DNA of 64,000 bases from Mycobacterium shinjukuense (GCF_010730055.1 NZ_AP022575.1:1116001-1180000); one strand, 5' to 3'; positions 8,373-17,178 are shown, counted from the stretch's first letter. Translations and numbers: made by a program. The notes: generated by a model not told the origin, from the sequence alone.

Positions 8373-10649
8373 ATGTCAGCGAACACCTTAGCCACCAGCC
8401 ATGTCGCCGACATCTCGGCGTTGCGTCTGCGCGAGGATGCCGAGGAGGCCGGGGGTAAGGGGGCCAACCTGGGCGAGCTGGTCGCGGCCGGCCTTCCGGT
8501 ACCGCCGGGCTTCGTCGTGCTGCGCAGCGGCTACCTGTCCTCGATGCAAGCCGGCGGAGTCGCCGCGGAGCTTGCCGCCCTGCATCGCGAGGCACTGGCG
8601 CAGGTCGACACGGGCGCGCGGCTGGCGGAGCTTTGTCAGCGCATGCAGAACCTGGTGACCAAGGCCGGTTTGAGTGACCAGGTGCGTGACCAGCTGCTCG
8701 CGTCCTACCGGGCGCTGGGGCCCGATTGCGCGGTGGCGGTGCGCTCGTCGGCCACCGGTGAGGATGGTCGCGACGCATCCTTTGCCGGGATGAACCAAAC
8801 GCTGACGAACGTGACGGGTGAGGACGCCCTGGTCGAAGCGGTCAAGCGATGCTGGGCTTCGCTGTTCACCCCGCGGGTCATCAGCTACCGAGCCAGCCGC
8901 GGGTTCGTCGCCGATCCGGCGATGGCCGTTGTCGTCCAACGGATGGTCGCCTCCGAACGGGCCGGCGTGGCGTTCAGCATCGATCCCAGCACCGGCGAGC
9001 GGGACCATATCGTCATCGAGGCCGCGGTGGGTTTGGGCGAAGTTGTGGTGTCCGGAAAGGTCCAGCCCGACACCTATGTCGTCGACAAGAAGACGCTGCG
9101 TGTGCTCGACGCCAAGATCGGCCACCAGGCCTTCAAGATCGAGCGCGGTCCCGACGGCCACGACGCCATCGTCGAATTGGGTGCCGCACAAGCCGAAGCG
9201 CGCGTCCTGGACGACGACGCGTTGCGCCGGGTCGCCGAACTGGTGATCGCCGCCGAAGCCCACCATGGCTGCCCGCAAGACGTGGAATGGGCGATCGCCT
9301 CCGGCAAGACCTGGCTGGTGCAAGCAAGACCCATTACCACGGTGGGCACCAACGGATTCGGCGGTGTGCTGGTCCGCGGACTGCCCGCGGCGCCCGGTTC
9401 GGCGTCTGGTCGGGTGCGGGTGCTGCACACCCCGCAGGAGGGCAACCGGTTGCAGGACAACGAAATTCTGGTCGCCCCGATGACGAATCCGGACTGGCTG
9501 CCGGCCATCCGCCGGGCGGCCGCGCTGGTGACCGAGACCGGCGGCATGACCTGCCACGCCGCCATCGTCGCGCGCGAGCTCGGGGTTCCCTGCGTGGTGG
9601 GTGCGCGGGGCGCGACGACGGTGCTGCATGACGGGCAGACGGTCACCGTGAACGGCTCCCGTGGCTACGTCGGCGCCGGCAGCGCAGGCCCGCAGGCACG
9701 GGTCGCCCCGCCCGCACCGCCCGCCAGCGCGCTCGTCGGCGAACCGACCGGCACCAAGATTTATGTCAACCTGGCCATGCCCGACACGGCCGAAGCCGTC
9801 GCCGCGCAGGACGCCGACGGTGTGGGTTTGCTGCGCGCCGAATTCCTCCTCACCGAAGCGCTTTCCGGGCGACATCCGCGCGACCTGATGGCCCGTGGCG
9901 AGCAGGACACGATGGTCGACGCCATGGTGGCCTCCATCGGTCGGATCGCCGCGGCCTTCGGCACCCGGCCGGTCATCTACCGGGCCACCGATTTCCGCAG
10001 CAACGAGTTCCGGGGCTTGCGCGGTGGGGAAGCCTACGAGCCGGTCGAGCACAACCCGATGATCGGGTATCGCGGGTGCTACCGCTACGTCAAGGAGCCC
10101 GACCTGTTCGCGCTGGAACTGCAGGCGTTGGCTCGGGTGCGCGAGCAGAACCCCAACGTGCATCTGATGATCCCGTTCGTGCGGACGCGATGGGAATTGG
10201 AGGCCTGCCTTGCCCTGGTCGATGCCAGTCCGCTGGGCGCTCAACGCGGCCTGCATCGCTGGGTGATGGCCGAGGTGCCCTCGGTGACCTACTGGCTTCC
10301 GCAGTACATCGGGATGGGTGTGGACGGGGTGTCGATCGGCAGCAACGACCTCACCCAACTGATCCTGGGGGTCGACCGCGATTCCGATATGTGCGCCGAG
10401 CTGTTCGACGAGGCCGATGGCGCGGTGCTCGATGCCATCGGCCGCATCGTGGCGACCGCGCGCAAGCACGGCATCACCTCGTCGTTGTGCGGTCAGGCGC
10501 CGTCGACGAACCCGGCGTTTGCCGAACATCTGGTGCGCATGGGCATCACCTCGGTGTCGGTCAACCCGGACGCGGTCGCCGCCACCCGGCGGGCGGTGGC
10601 CGCCGCCGAGCGCCGGGTGCTGCTGGAATCGGCGCGCGCTGGGGGGTAA
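8373..10649 (+). CDS. Phosphoenolpyruvate synthase (PEP synthase / PPDK family)
   Basis: 758 residues. The N-terminal ATP-grasp domain has GGKGANLGEL and AVAVRSSATGEDG. The central swivelling phosphohistidine domain has GGMTCHAAIVAREL with catalytic His395. The C-terminal PEP/pyruvate barrel has FRSNEFRGL, SIGSNDLTQ and SSLCGQAPS with catalytic Cys706. It converts pyruvate plus ATP to PEP, AMP and phosphate, the entry to gluconeogenesis. The length fits bacterial PEP synthase (about 790) better than PPDK (about 870-900). Being third in a DosR-box operon ties PEP formation to hypoxia. M. tuberculosis Rv2004c has no such gene beside it as far as I recall. Confidence 0.92.
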   Translation: MSANTLATSHVADISALRLREDAEEAGGKGANLGELVAAGLPVPPGFVVLRSGYLSSMQAGGVAAELAALHREALAQVDTGARLAELCQRMQNLVTKAGLSDQVRDQLLASYRALGPDCAVAVRSSATGEDGRDASFAGMNQTLTNVTGEDALVEAVKRCWASLFTPRVISYRASRGFVADPAMAVVVQRMVASERAGVAFSIDPSTGERDHIVIEAAVGLGEVVVSGKVQPDTYVVDKKTLRVLDAKIGHQAFKIERGPDGHDAIVELGAAQAEARVLDDDALRRVAELVIAAEAHHGCPQDVEWAIASGKTWLVQARPITTVGTNGFGGVLVRGLPAAPGSASGRVRVLHTPQEGNRLQDNEILVAPMTNPDWLPAIRRAAALVTETGGMTCHAAIVARELGVPCVVGARGATTVLHDGQTVTVNGSRGYVGAGSAGPQARVAPPAPPASALVGEPTGTKIYVNLAMPDTAEAVAAQDADGVGLLRAEFLLTEALSGRHPRDLMARGEQDTMVDAMVASIGRIAAAFGTRPVIYRATDFRSNEFRGLRGGEAYEPVEHNPMIGYRGCYRYVKEPDLFALELQALARVREQNPNVHLMIPFVRTRWELEACLALVDASPLGAQRGLHRWVMAEVPSVTYWLPQYIGMGVDGVSIGSNDLTQLILGVDRDSDMCAELFDEADGAVLDAIGRIVATARKHGITSSLCGQAPSTNPAFAEHLVRMGITSVSVNPDAVAATRRAVAAAERRVLLESARAGG

Positions 10650-11232
10650 CCGCCACGTCAGCGGTTGTCGGTGGGCTGGATCGCATTTGCAGCAAACCTC
10701 GGCTATTCATCACGGCTCGACCGCATTTCGGTCACGGCACAACCACTGTGGCGTCACGACACGAGCGCGGCCGCCTTACGATCTCGCCAACCTTCGGTCA
10801 CGACGCAGGTCGTGCCGAATCGGCTGGCGAGCCAACGTCACCGCGCGCGGTGACTCCCATCGGTCAGGGGCCTCCCAAGCCTCCCCGCGGGAAGCGAGCA
10901 CCCTGGGTGCGCGGCGATCGTCCGTCTGGGGATCCCGAGACTTCGGATCGTGTTGTAATCATTGGAATTTCAATGCCGGGCCGAGATCCGGGTGCAAGGG
11001 TTGCGGGAAACGCCGCGGCGGGCGAGCCGGCTGCGGCCGGCGAGTCACTTCGGCGGGTGGGGTCACGTGCTGAATGATTCCGCAACATGGGTCGAAGGGC
11101 AGCGAGAGCCCAAAGGGCAGTGTTGACAATCGCTTTGGCGACGCTGCACACTTCGCTGCACGTTACCGGCACGACAATCATCAACCGTTCACCCGATCAA
11201 CGCCTTCACCAGTGGACACACGAGGAGAATCC
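10650..11232. other. 583-bp stretch without a convincing gene
   Basis: Between PEP synthase and the secreted phosphatase-fold gene, no frame has a coding signature or recognisable product. It contains a near-palindrome ATTGGAATTTCAAT (10961-10974) and a GC-rich block around 10865-10915 loosely like the CCCCGC/GCGGGG repeat seen elsewhere in the window. The last 100 bases probably hold the promoter of the downstream gene, whose GAGGAG ribosome site is at 11222-11227. Confidence 0.5.
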
Positions 11233-12708
11233 ATGGGTTTCGCCAGGGGTATCGGCCGGGTTGGGGCGTTGGCGGGCGTGCTCGGGGTAGGGGTGGCGGT
11301 GGCGACCTGCCCGGCGATCGGTCATGGCGCCCCAACGGATTCGGGTTCCTCGGGCAGCGATTCGTGGGCGGAGATGGCCGCACCCTCGGGTGGGTCATAC
11401 ACCGCATGGGCTGCGATCCCCGGCGCCAGCCTGCCGGGGGCCAGCGTGCACCAGGTCGACCCCGCCAACATCCCCGACGATCTGCTCAATGCGGTGATCG
11501 ACTTTCTGGCCGCGGTGCGTAACGGAGTTGTGCCCGTCATCTTCAACCGCACTCCCGTCGCTACCCCGCAACAAGTCAGCATCCCCATGGGCGGCAGCAC
11601 CGGGCCGGTCGCGTTTCAGGCCTACGACCCCGACGGCAACCGGATGACCTTCTCGGTGAACCCGCGCGGCACCCCCGGTGGACCGCAGCACGGCATCGTG
11701 TCCATCGACCAGCAAACCGCCAGCTTCACCTATACCGCCGATCCGACGTTTGTTGGCAGCGACACCTTCACCGTCGCCGTCAGCGATGACACCAGCCTGC
11801 ACGTGCATGGTATCGCCGGGTATCTGGGTCCCTTTCACGGGCACGACGACGTCGCCACCGTGACCGTCTTTGTGGGCGCGACCCCGACCACGACCATCAG
11901 CGGTGACTTCAGCATCTTGACCTACAACATCGCGGGGCTGCCCTTCCCGCTGTCCAGCGCAATTCTGCCGCGCTTCTTGTACACCAAAGAGATTGGCCAG
12001 CGGCTCAACGCCTACTATGTCGCCAACGTCCAGGAGGACTTCGCCTATCACGATTTCCTGATCAAGAAGTCCACGATGGCCAGCCAAACACCGCCCAGCC
12101 CGCCGACCTTGCTGTGGCCCATCGGTGTGCCCTTCTCCGATGGGCTCAACACCCTCGCGCAGTTCAAGGTGAAGAGGCTTGACCGGCAGACGTGGTGGCA
12201 GTGCAGCGCCGACAACTGCCTGACCGCAAAGGGCTTCAGCTACAGCCAGCTGCAAATGCCGGGCGGCGAAACGATCGACCTCTACAACCTGCACACCAAC
12301 ACCGGCGGTGGGGTGTTCACCGCCGACAACCTCAACCAGATCAGCAATTACATCCAGCAGAACTCGGCGGGCCGCGCGGTCATCGTCACCGGCGACTTCA
12401 ACGCCCGGTACTCCGAGCCCGGAGGCATCGTGACCGCCTTTGCCAATGCCAATGGACTCACCGACGCCTGGGTGCAGTTGGAGTACGGCGGCATCACGCC
12501 GACCAACGCGCCCGTGTGCATGGTCGGCAACCAATGCGAGCTGCTCGACAAGATCTTCTATCGGAGCGGCCAGGGAGTGACGCTGAACGCCACCGCCTAC
12601 GCCAACGAGGCGCCGAAGTTCTTCAATTCCCAAGGGGAGCCGCTATCGGATCACAGCCCACCGATGGTCACCTTCCAGTACACCGTCGACAACGTGGCCG
12701 GTCCGTAA
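11233..12708 (+). CDS. Secreted endonuclease/exonuclease/phosphatase-fold protein with an Ig-like domain
   Basis: 491 residues. ATG 11233 follows GAGGAG and starts a Sec signal peptide (GFARGIGRVGALAGVLGV, then ...CPAIGHGAP). Residues 115-215 look like a bacterial Ig/cadherin-like fold (YDPDGNRMTFSV, FTYTADPTFVGSDTFTVAVSDD). Residues 220-491 are an EEP (DNase I/sphingomyelinase-like) domain with ILTYNIAG, VIVTGDFNARY and the terminal SDHSPPMV that carries the catalytic Asp-His. It should be a secreted, metal-dependent phosphodiesterase. Nuclease, phosphatase and sphingomyelinase activity are all possible. It converges on the DoxX-like gene with a 41-base overlap. Confidence 0.85.
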   Translation: MGFARGIGRVGALAGVLGVGVAVATCPAIGHGAPTDSGSSGSDSWAEMAAPSGGSYTAWAAIPGASLPGASVHQVDPANIPDDLLNAVIDFLAAVRNGVVPVIFNRTPVATPQQVSIPMGGSTGPVAFQAYDPDGNRMTFSVNPRGTPGGPQHGIVSIDQQTASFTYTADPTFVGSDTFTVAVSDDTSLHVHGIAGYLGPFHGHDDVATVTVFVGATPTTTISGDFSILTYNIAGLPFPLSSAILPRFLYTKEIGQRLNAYYVANVQEDFAYHDFLIKKSTMASQTPPSPPTLLWPIGVPFSDGLNTLAQFKVKRLDRQTWWQCSADNCLTAKGFSYSQLQMPGGETIDLYNLHTNTGGGVFTADNLNQISNYIQQNSAGRAVIVTGDFNARYSEPGGIVTAFANANGLTDAWVQLEYGGITPTNAPVCMVGNQCELLDKIFYRSGQGVTLNATAYANEAPKFFNSQGEPLSDHSPPMVTFQYTVDNVAGP

Positions 12709-13117
12709 CGAACGGCGCCGCACCGGCGCTGTTGCGCCAGACCCTGAGCGCGGCGGTGATCATCGGCGTCTGTAGCGGCAGCCGGGCCAACGCGATGATG
12801 CGCATCGGCCAGGGCTTGTGCCACCACAGTCGGACCATGTTGATGTTCGCCGGGAAGACCGCGATGAACAGCGCGGCGGCCGCCAGCGCGCCGAATCGCC
12901 GGGTGCGTCGCATCAACAGCAGCGTCCCGATGGATACTTCGGCGGCTCCCGATGCGTAGGTGTACAACCGCGGGTCTCCGGGCAGCTCGGCGGGGATGAT
13001 CTCGTCGAACGGCTTGGGTACCACAAAGTGGGTGGTGCCAACGCCGATCAGCAGCGCCGCGATTCGGTATGCGGTCCGCTGGATGGGGTCGCGCTCAACT
13101 GTCGGTGTGGTGGTCAT
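12668..13117 (-). CDS. DoxX-like four-helix membrane protein
   Basis: 149 residues with hydrophobic helices around AYRIAALLIGVGTTHF, ASGAAEVSIGTLLLM and ALAAAALFIAVFPANINMV, plus ITAALRVWR. The layout and the PANINMV segment fit the DoxX family, whose biochemical role is mostly unknown (linked in some bacteria to redox/thiol stress). Its ATG overlaps the stop of the upstream membrane-protein gene by 4 bases (ATGA at 13114-13117), so the two are probably translated together. The 3' end overlaps the converging secreted-phosphatase gene. Confidence 0.8.
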   Translation of the reverse strand: MTTTPTVERDPIQRTAYRIAALLIGVGTTHFVVPKPFDEIIPAELPGDPRLYTYASGAAEVSIGTLLLMRRTRRFGALAAAALFIAVFPANINMVRLWWHKPWPMRIIALARLPLQTPMITAALRVWRNSAGAAPFVTDRPRCRRCTGR

Positions 13118-13461
13118 GGTGACATTGTGTCGCCTGCCGACGTTGCCGTCCGAGGCGAAACGCTTCGGCCATTCTCGGCGGCGCGCGACCGGGCGCCAAG
13201 TCCGCGAAAACGTGATCGACCGGGCGGGTGCCCGCGCATCGGGTCGTTACGTTGGCTGGCGGCGTGGTGCTGGTAGATGTCGACGACCCGGTCGGCGTCG
13301 GATCGTCCCTTCGCCATGACCCCCGAGGCCACGCTGCCGGCCACGATCAGCACGACACCGAGGACGGCGTCGAGGGAATCGGTGACCAGACCCGCGATTC
13401 CGGTGACGACGACGAACGTCGGTAGCCATGCGACCATCTGCAGAATCGAGGGCGGCCGCAC
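13114..13461 (-). CDS. Small membrane protein of unknown function
   Basis: About 115 residues from GTG 13461; the open frame extends to 13506 and ATG 13437 is another possible start, none with a clear ribosome site. Two hydrophobic segments (VAWLPTFVVVTGIAGLV and AVLGVVLIVAGSVASGVM) are followed by a basic, probably cytoplasmic tail with SDADRVVDIYQHHAASQRND. I do not recognise a family. It is coupled to the DoxX-like gene by an ATGA overlap and preceded by a repeated palindromic element at 13526-13552. Confidence 0.6.
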   Translation of the reverse strand: MRPPSILQMVAWLPTFVVVTGIAGLVTDSLDAVLGVVLIVAGSVASGVMAKGRSDADRVVDIYQHHAASQRNDPMRGHPPGRSRFRGLGARSRAAENGRSVSPRTATSAGDTMSP

Positions 13462-13525
13462 GGAATCGCCGTGGGCCAGGCGCGTCGGGCGGCTGTGGCA
13501 CCGCAATCGATATATTCCGTCATTG

Positions 13526-13552
13526 ACGTGTCGATACTGACACGTGTCGATA
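13526..13552. promoter_or_regulatory. Candidate operator: tandem ACGTGTCGATA with a central palindrome
   Basis: ACGTGTCGATA occurs twice (13526-13536 and 13542-13552), 16 bases apart, and GACACGTGTC (13539-13548) is a perfect palindrome. The element lies in the 57-base gap between the end of the aminotransferase gene and the start of the membrane-protein gene, where the promoter of the latter would be. Spacing near one and a half helical turns suits a dimeric repressor; the protein is unknown. Confidence 0.4.
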
Positions 13553-13563
13553 GCGCGCTTTGT

Positions 13564-14784
13564 TTAACCTCGTTGGCCAGCAAGGTCGCGCAGCGACCGA
13601 CTCATCCGTGATATGGCCTCGGTCAAAATGGCTTGGGAGGTCGCGAAGTTCATGCGCACGTGCCCGGCGCCGCCGGTTCCGAAGACGTGGCCGGAACTGA
13701 GTGCCACCCGGGCGTGGTGACGAAACCAGCGGGCCGGTCCGGACAGATCGGACACCACCGCCGGGCCCTCGGGGACCGGGTCGTCGAAACCGAGGCCTCG
13801 GCAATCCAGCCAGGCGAGGTACGTGCCTTGTGGCCATTGGTACTTCACCCCGGGAAGGTACTGGGCGACCAGATCGCCGAGCAACCGTCGGTTCGCGTCG
13901 AGACCCCGCAGCAGCGCGTCCAGCCAGTCGCCGCCGGTCCGGAACGCCTCGGTGTGCGCGATGACACCCAGGTGGCTGGGCCCGTGACCGACTTCTTCGG
14001 GCATCCGGCGCAGGTCGGCGGCCGCCTCGGGGCCGGCGATGGCCAGAGCCGCCTTGAGTCCGCACAGATTCCACGCCTTGGAAGCCGACATCAGGGTGAA
14101 AGCGTTTTCCGCGCCGGGGACGCTCAGGTACGGGGTGAATCGCGCCCCGGACAGCACGAGCGGAGCATGGATCTCGTCCGACACCACTCGGACTCCGAAC
14201 CGTCGGGCACATTCGGCGACCCCGCGCAGCTCCTCGGCGGTGTGTACCGAGCCGGTTGGGTTGTGCGGATTGCACAACAAGTAGGCGACCCGGCCGCTGC
14301 AGCCGCGGGCGTGTGAAAACGCTTGTGCCAGCACGTCCAAATCAATGCGGCCGTCGCTCGCCAACGGCGCTTCGACCACGCGGCGTCCGTCATGTGACAC
14401 GAAGGCGTAGAACGGGGCGTAGACCGGTGAGTTCACCACGACGCTGTCACCGCGGTCGGTGATCAGACGGAGCATCTCGACGACGCCAAGCATGACGTCG
14501 GGGACCACGGCCGTGCGGCTGACCTCCAGCCCGTTCCATTGCCAACGCCGCGCAGCGAATTCGCCAACCGCGTCGGCATACGCCGTCCCATACGGATAGC
14601 CGGTGTCGCCGTTGTCGACGGCTCGATGGATGGCCTCGGCCACCGTCGGCGCCAGGTTCACATCCATCTCGGCGACCCACAGCGGCAAGACGTCGGCCGA
14701 GTACGCGCGCCACTTCATGCTCGTGCGCTGGGCTCGCAGCTGCTGCAGTGTTAGCTCTTCGAGTGGATTAGGGATCGGGCTCAC
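13564..14784 (-). CDS. PLP-dependent aminotransferase, MalY/PatB type (Rv2294 type)
   Basis: 406 residues from GTG 14784; a TTG two codons upstream is also open. Fold-type I PLP enzyme: LPLWVAEMD near the N-terminus, NPHNPTGSV for cofactor contact, SDEIHAPLVL with the PLP-binding Asp, and MSASKAWNLCGLK carrying the Schiff-base Lys. The WVAEMD and SKAWN(L)CGLK motifs are typical of the MalY/PatB branch, which cleaves C-S bonds (cystathionine or cysteine beta-lyase). A C-S lyase role is likely; transamination cannot be excluded. The rhodanese gene upstream on the same strand fits sulfur metabolism. Confidence 0.88.
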   Translation of the reverse strand: MSPIPNPLEELTLQQLRAQRTSMKWRAYSADVLPLWVAEMDVNLAPTVAEAIHRAVDNGDTGYPYGTAYADAVGEFAARRWQWNGLEVSRTAVVPDVMLGVVEMLRLITDRGDSVVVNSPVYAPFYAFVSHDGRRVVEAPLASDGRIDLDVLAQAFSHARGCSGRVAYLLCNPHNPTGSVHTAEELRGVAECARRFGVRVVSDEIHAPLVLSGARFTPYLSVPGAENAFTLMSASKAWNLCGLKAALAIAGPEAAADLRRMPEEVGHGPSHLGVIAHTEAFRTGGDWLDALLRGLDANRRLLGDLVAQYLPGVKYQWPQGTYLAWLDCRGLGFDDPVPEGPAVVSDLSGPARWFRHHARVALSSGHVFGTGGAGHVRMNFATSQAILTEAISRMSRSLRDLAGQRG

Positions 14785-14813
14785 GAACAACCACGGTAGT
14801 CAGCCGAACCCGG

Positions 14814-15662
14814 CTATCGAGCACCGCGGGCGATGGGCCGGGTTGGGTCCGAACTCCACTCGGACCACGAGCCGGGATACAGCGCTGCCTGACGGCCCAC
14901 CGCCGCGAGCGCCGCGACGGTGATCGCGGCGGTGACACCCGAGCCGCAATAGACGCCCACGGGGTCGGCGTGGTCGATGCCGCGGTTGGACAGCAGGCGA
15001 TCAAGCGCGTCGTCGTCGAGAAAGGTTCCGTCGCAAGCCAACACCGCACCGCTCGGCAGGTTCCGCGCGCCGGGGATGTGACCGGCAACCTTGTCGACGG
15101 GCTCGACGTCGCCGCGGAAACGTTCCGGCGCGCGCGCATCGAGCAGCGTCACGCTGCCGGATCGTTCGGCCGTCAACGTAGGTCGGCCTCCGGCATACAA
15201 ATCATGGTGCAGCACAGTCACATTCCCGGGCTCGGGTGTTACCGGGCCGGTCTGCAACCGCTCGCCGGCGGACCGCCACGCGGCCAGGCCACCATCCAGG
15301 ATGCGCACGTCGGCGAGCCCGGCCGCGGTTAACACCCACCACGCGCGCGCCGAACCGGCCCGATTCCAGTCGTCGTACGGCACCACCAGGTGATCTCGTC
15401 GAATGCCCCATCGACGCGCGGCGGCCTGCAGGCTGCGCCCCGACGGCAGCGGGTGTCGGCCACGACCGCAAACCGTGTGATCGCTAAGTTCGTCCTCCAA
15501 GGACACATACACCGCGCCCGGGATGTGACCCTGCAGGTAAGCCGGACGCCCATCCGGTTCGTCGAGCCGCCAACGCACATCCAATATGGTTACCGGTTTG
15601 CCGGATTGGATATAATCGGCCAGCTCTGCGGCGCTGATCAGGACCTGATTGCGTGCCCCCAC
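14814..15662 (-). CDS. sseB: Rhodanese-type sulfurtransferase
   Basis: 282 residues from GTG 15662, chosen because GARNQVLISAAELADYI then matches the start of M. tuberculosis SseB; the open frame runs further upstream to 15767 but looks non-coding. Two rhodanese domains: an inactive first one (LDVRWRLDEP, GHIPGAVYVSLEDEL, YDDWNRAGSARAWW) and a catalytic second one (LLDARAPERFRGD, GHIPGARNLPSG) with active-site loop YCGSGVTAAI. CGSGVT is the 3-mercaptopyruvate-sulfurtransferase type (rhodaneses have CRKGVT). It moves sulfane sulfur, probably from mercaptopyruvate. Confidence 0.9.
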   Translation of the reverse strand: MGARNQVLISAAELADYIQSGKPVTILDVRWRLDEPDGRPAYLQGHIPGAVYVSLEDELSDHTVCGRGRHPLPSGRSLQAAARRWGIRRDHLVVPYDDWNRAGSARAWWVLTAAGLADVRILDGGLAAWRSAGERLQTGPVTPEPGNVTVLHHDLYAGGRPTLTAERSGSVTLLDARAPERFRGDVEPVDKVAGHIPGARNLPSGAVLACDGTFLDDDALDRLLSNRGIDHADPVGVYCGSGVTAAITVAALAAVGRQAALYPGSWSEWSSDPTRPIARGAR

Positions 15663-15981
15663 ACGAATGAGCCTATCGAAGGCTAAGCCATTCGGCCGGT
15701 CACCGCGCGCGCCGCCCCACCTCCGCTGACCGGCCGTCCCACCCCGGGCCCGGCCGGGGAACCTCACGGAATGGTGCTACCGGCCGGCGGAGGTGGCGGC
15801 GTGCGCGCCAGGTCGGTGTCGCGTCAGTCGATGTCGGCCGGGCCGAGCATAGCTCGCCGCCGGTGCCCGTAGTCCTCGACCGCGTCGAGCGGATGGGCGT
15901 CGAAGCTACCGGACCACGGGCAGACGTGGGCTCGGCTCAGCACTATTGTGCAGAGGCGGACCGATCCGAAGGGTGGTTCCG
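15663..15981. other. Divergent intergenic region, sseB / lipoprotein
   Basis: About 320 bases with no convincing gene. A TATTGT hexamer at 15944-15949 could be the -10 of the lipoprotein gene, and GAAGGG at 15968-15973 is its ribosome site. The rest shows nothing I can name. Confidence 0.4.
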
Positions 15982-16416
15982 ATGAAGACCAGGCTGACGG
16001 TGCTCATCGCCGTGCTTGCGGCAGCGCTGGTGTTGGGGTCGGGTTGCGCTACCACGAGCCAGGGAGCCACCAAGACCATCGAGGTCTCGATGGACGATGT
16101 GTTGCGGCAAAGCGCCATCACCCGCGATGTCACGTTGTCGGTGGGCGACACGCTGAAGGTAATGTTGGGGGCCAATCGCAGCACCCCGTACCGGTGGACG
16201 GCCGACCCGAAGATCGGTGATTCCGCGATCCTGAAGCAAACCGGCCACGAGTATCTGCGCCAACACACCGATCGGGTCGGAGCGCCGGGCAACGAGGTGT
16301 GGACGTTCACGGCTTTGAAGGCGGGAAAGACCACGATCGTCGCCGGTTATGCCAGCGTCGTCGGCGGCGATACCTCGCCGACATGCACCTTCACGGCGAA
16401 CGTGACAGTGCAGTAG
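15982..16416 (+). CDS. Lipoprotein of the chagasin-like (I42) cysteine-protease-inhibitor fold
   Basis: 144 residues. ATG 15982 lies 8 bases after GAAGGG. The N-terminus is a signal peptide ending LVLGSGC with a lipidation Cys. The mature part has the I42 inhibitor layout: a loop resembling NPTTGYxW (ANRSTPYRWT), a middle loop, and GAPGNEVWTFTALKAGKTTI as the third-loop region. By position it corresponds to the Rv2290 lipoprotein. The canonical NPTTG is changed to NRSTP, so inhibition of papain-like proteases is uncertain. It is probably exported and membrane-anchored. Confidence 0.7.
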   Translation: MKTRLTVLIAVLAAALVLGSGCATTSQGATKTIEVSMDDVLRQSAITRDVTLSVGDTLKVMLGANRSTPYRWTADPKIGDSAILKQTGHEYLRQHTDRVGAPGNEVWTFTALKAGKTTIVAGYASVVGGDTSPTCTFTANVTVQ

Positions 16417-16464
16417 CGACCGGCCTGCGGTGTGCGTCCTCGGGCGTAGGAGAGGAGTCAGCCG

Positions 16465-17157
16465 ATGATCACCGAGGTGGATTTTCACTTCGACCCGATG
16501 TGCCCGTTCGCCTACCAGACCTCGGTGTGGATCCGCGACGTGCGTACCCGATTGGGCATCACCGTCAATTGGCGATTCTTCAGCCTGGAGGAGATCAACC
16601 GCGTCGAGGGCAAGAAACACCCGTGGGAGCGCGACTGGTCTTACGGCTGGTCATTGATGCGGATCGGCGCGCTGCTACGCCGAATGGAGATGTCGTTGCT
16701 CGACCGGTGGTACGCCGCTATCGGTTACCAGCTGCACGCACTGGGCGGCAAACCGCACGACCCCGAGGTCGCCCGACGTCTGCTGAGCGAAATCGGCTGT
16801 GAAGCAACGATTCTCGACGCGGCGCTGGCGGATCCGAGCACCCACGACGAGATCCGTGCCGAACACCAGCGGGTTGTCGACGCGGGCGGATTCGGCGTGC
16901 CGACGCTGTTCATGAACGGGCAGTGCCTGTTCGGCCCGGTGCTGGTGGATCCGCCGACCGGCGAGGACGCCCTGAAGCTATGGAACGTGGTCACCGGCAT
17001 GGCCGGGCTGCCGCACGTATACGAACTTCAGCGGCCGAAGTCATCGGCCGATGCTCAGCTGATCGCCCAGACTCTGCGCCCCTATCTCGACGGCCGCGAT
17101 TGGGTCAGCATCAATCGCGGTGAGGTCGTCGACATCGACCGCCTCGCCGGAGGCTAG
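16465..17157 (+). CDS. DsbA-family (thioredoxin-fold) protein with a single active-site Cys
   Basis: 230 residues. ATG 16465 follows GGAGAGGAG. The N-terminal strand is VDFHFDPMCPFAYQTSVW and the later cis-Pro loop is GGFGVPTLFMNG, the DSBA/2-hydroxychromene-isomerase fold. The CxxC is CPFA, keeping only the first Cys, so a classic disulfide-exchange cycle is unlikely. A mycothiol- or GST-kappa-like role is possible. No signal peptide, so cytoplasmic. It stands alone between the lipoprotein and the VapBC pair. Confidence 0.8.
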   Translation: MITEVDFHFDPMCPFAYQTSVWIRDVRTRLGITVNWRFFSLEEINRVEGKKHPWERDWSYGWSLMRIGALLRRMEMSLLDRWYAAIGYQLHALGGKPHDPEVARRLLSEIGCEATILDAALADPSTHDEIRAEHQRVVDAGGFGVPTLFMNGQCLFGPVLVDPPTGEDALKLWNVVTGMAGLPHVYELQRPKSSADAQLIAQTLRPYLDGRDWVSINRGEVVDIDRLAGG

Positions 17158-17178
17158 AGGCGAACGCACTTGTATTGT

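Noticed and set aside
8388..10529. 713-codon minus-strand open frame opposite PEP synthase
   Set aside because: Antisense shadow; PEP synthase has all catalytic residues in the plus frame.
10961..10974. ATTGGAATTTCAAT near-palindrome as an operator
   Set aside because: Only 12 of 14 bases match, it is short and more than 250 bases from the next start; too weak to annotate.
10864..11184. 106-codon minus frame in the gap after PEP synthase
   Set aside because: No ribosome site, no recognisable family and low-complexity Pro/Ala/Arg content; treated as non-coding.
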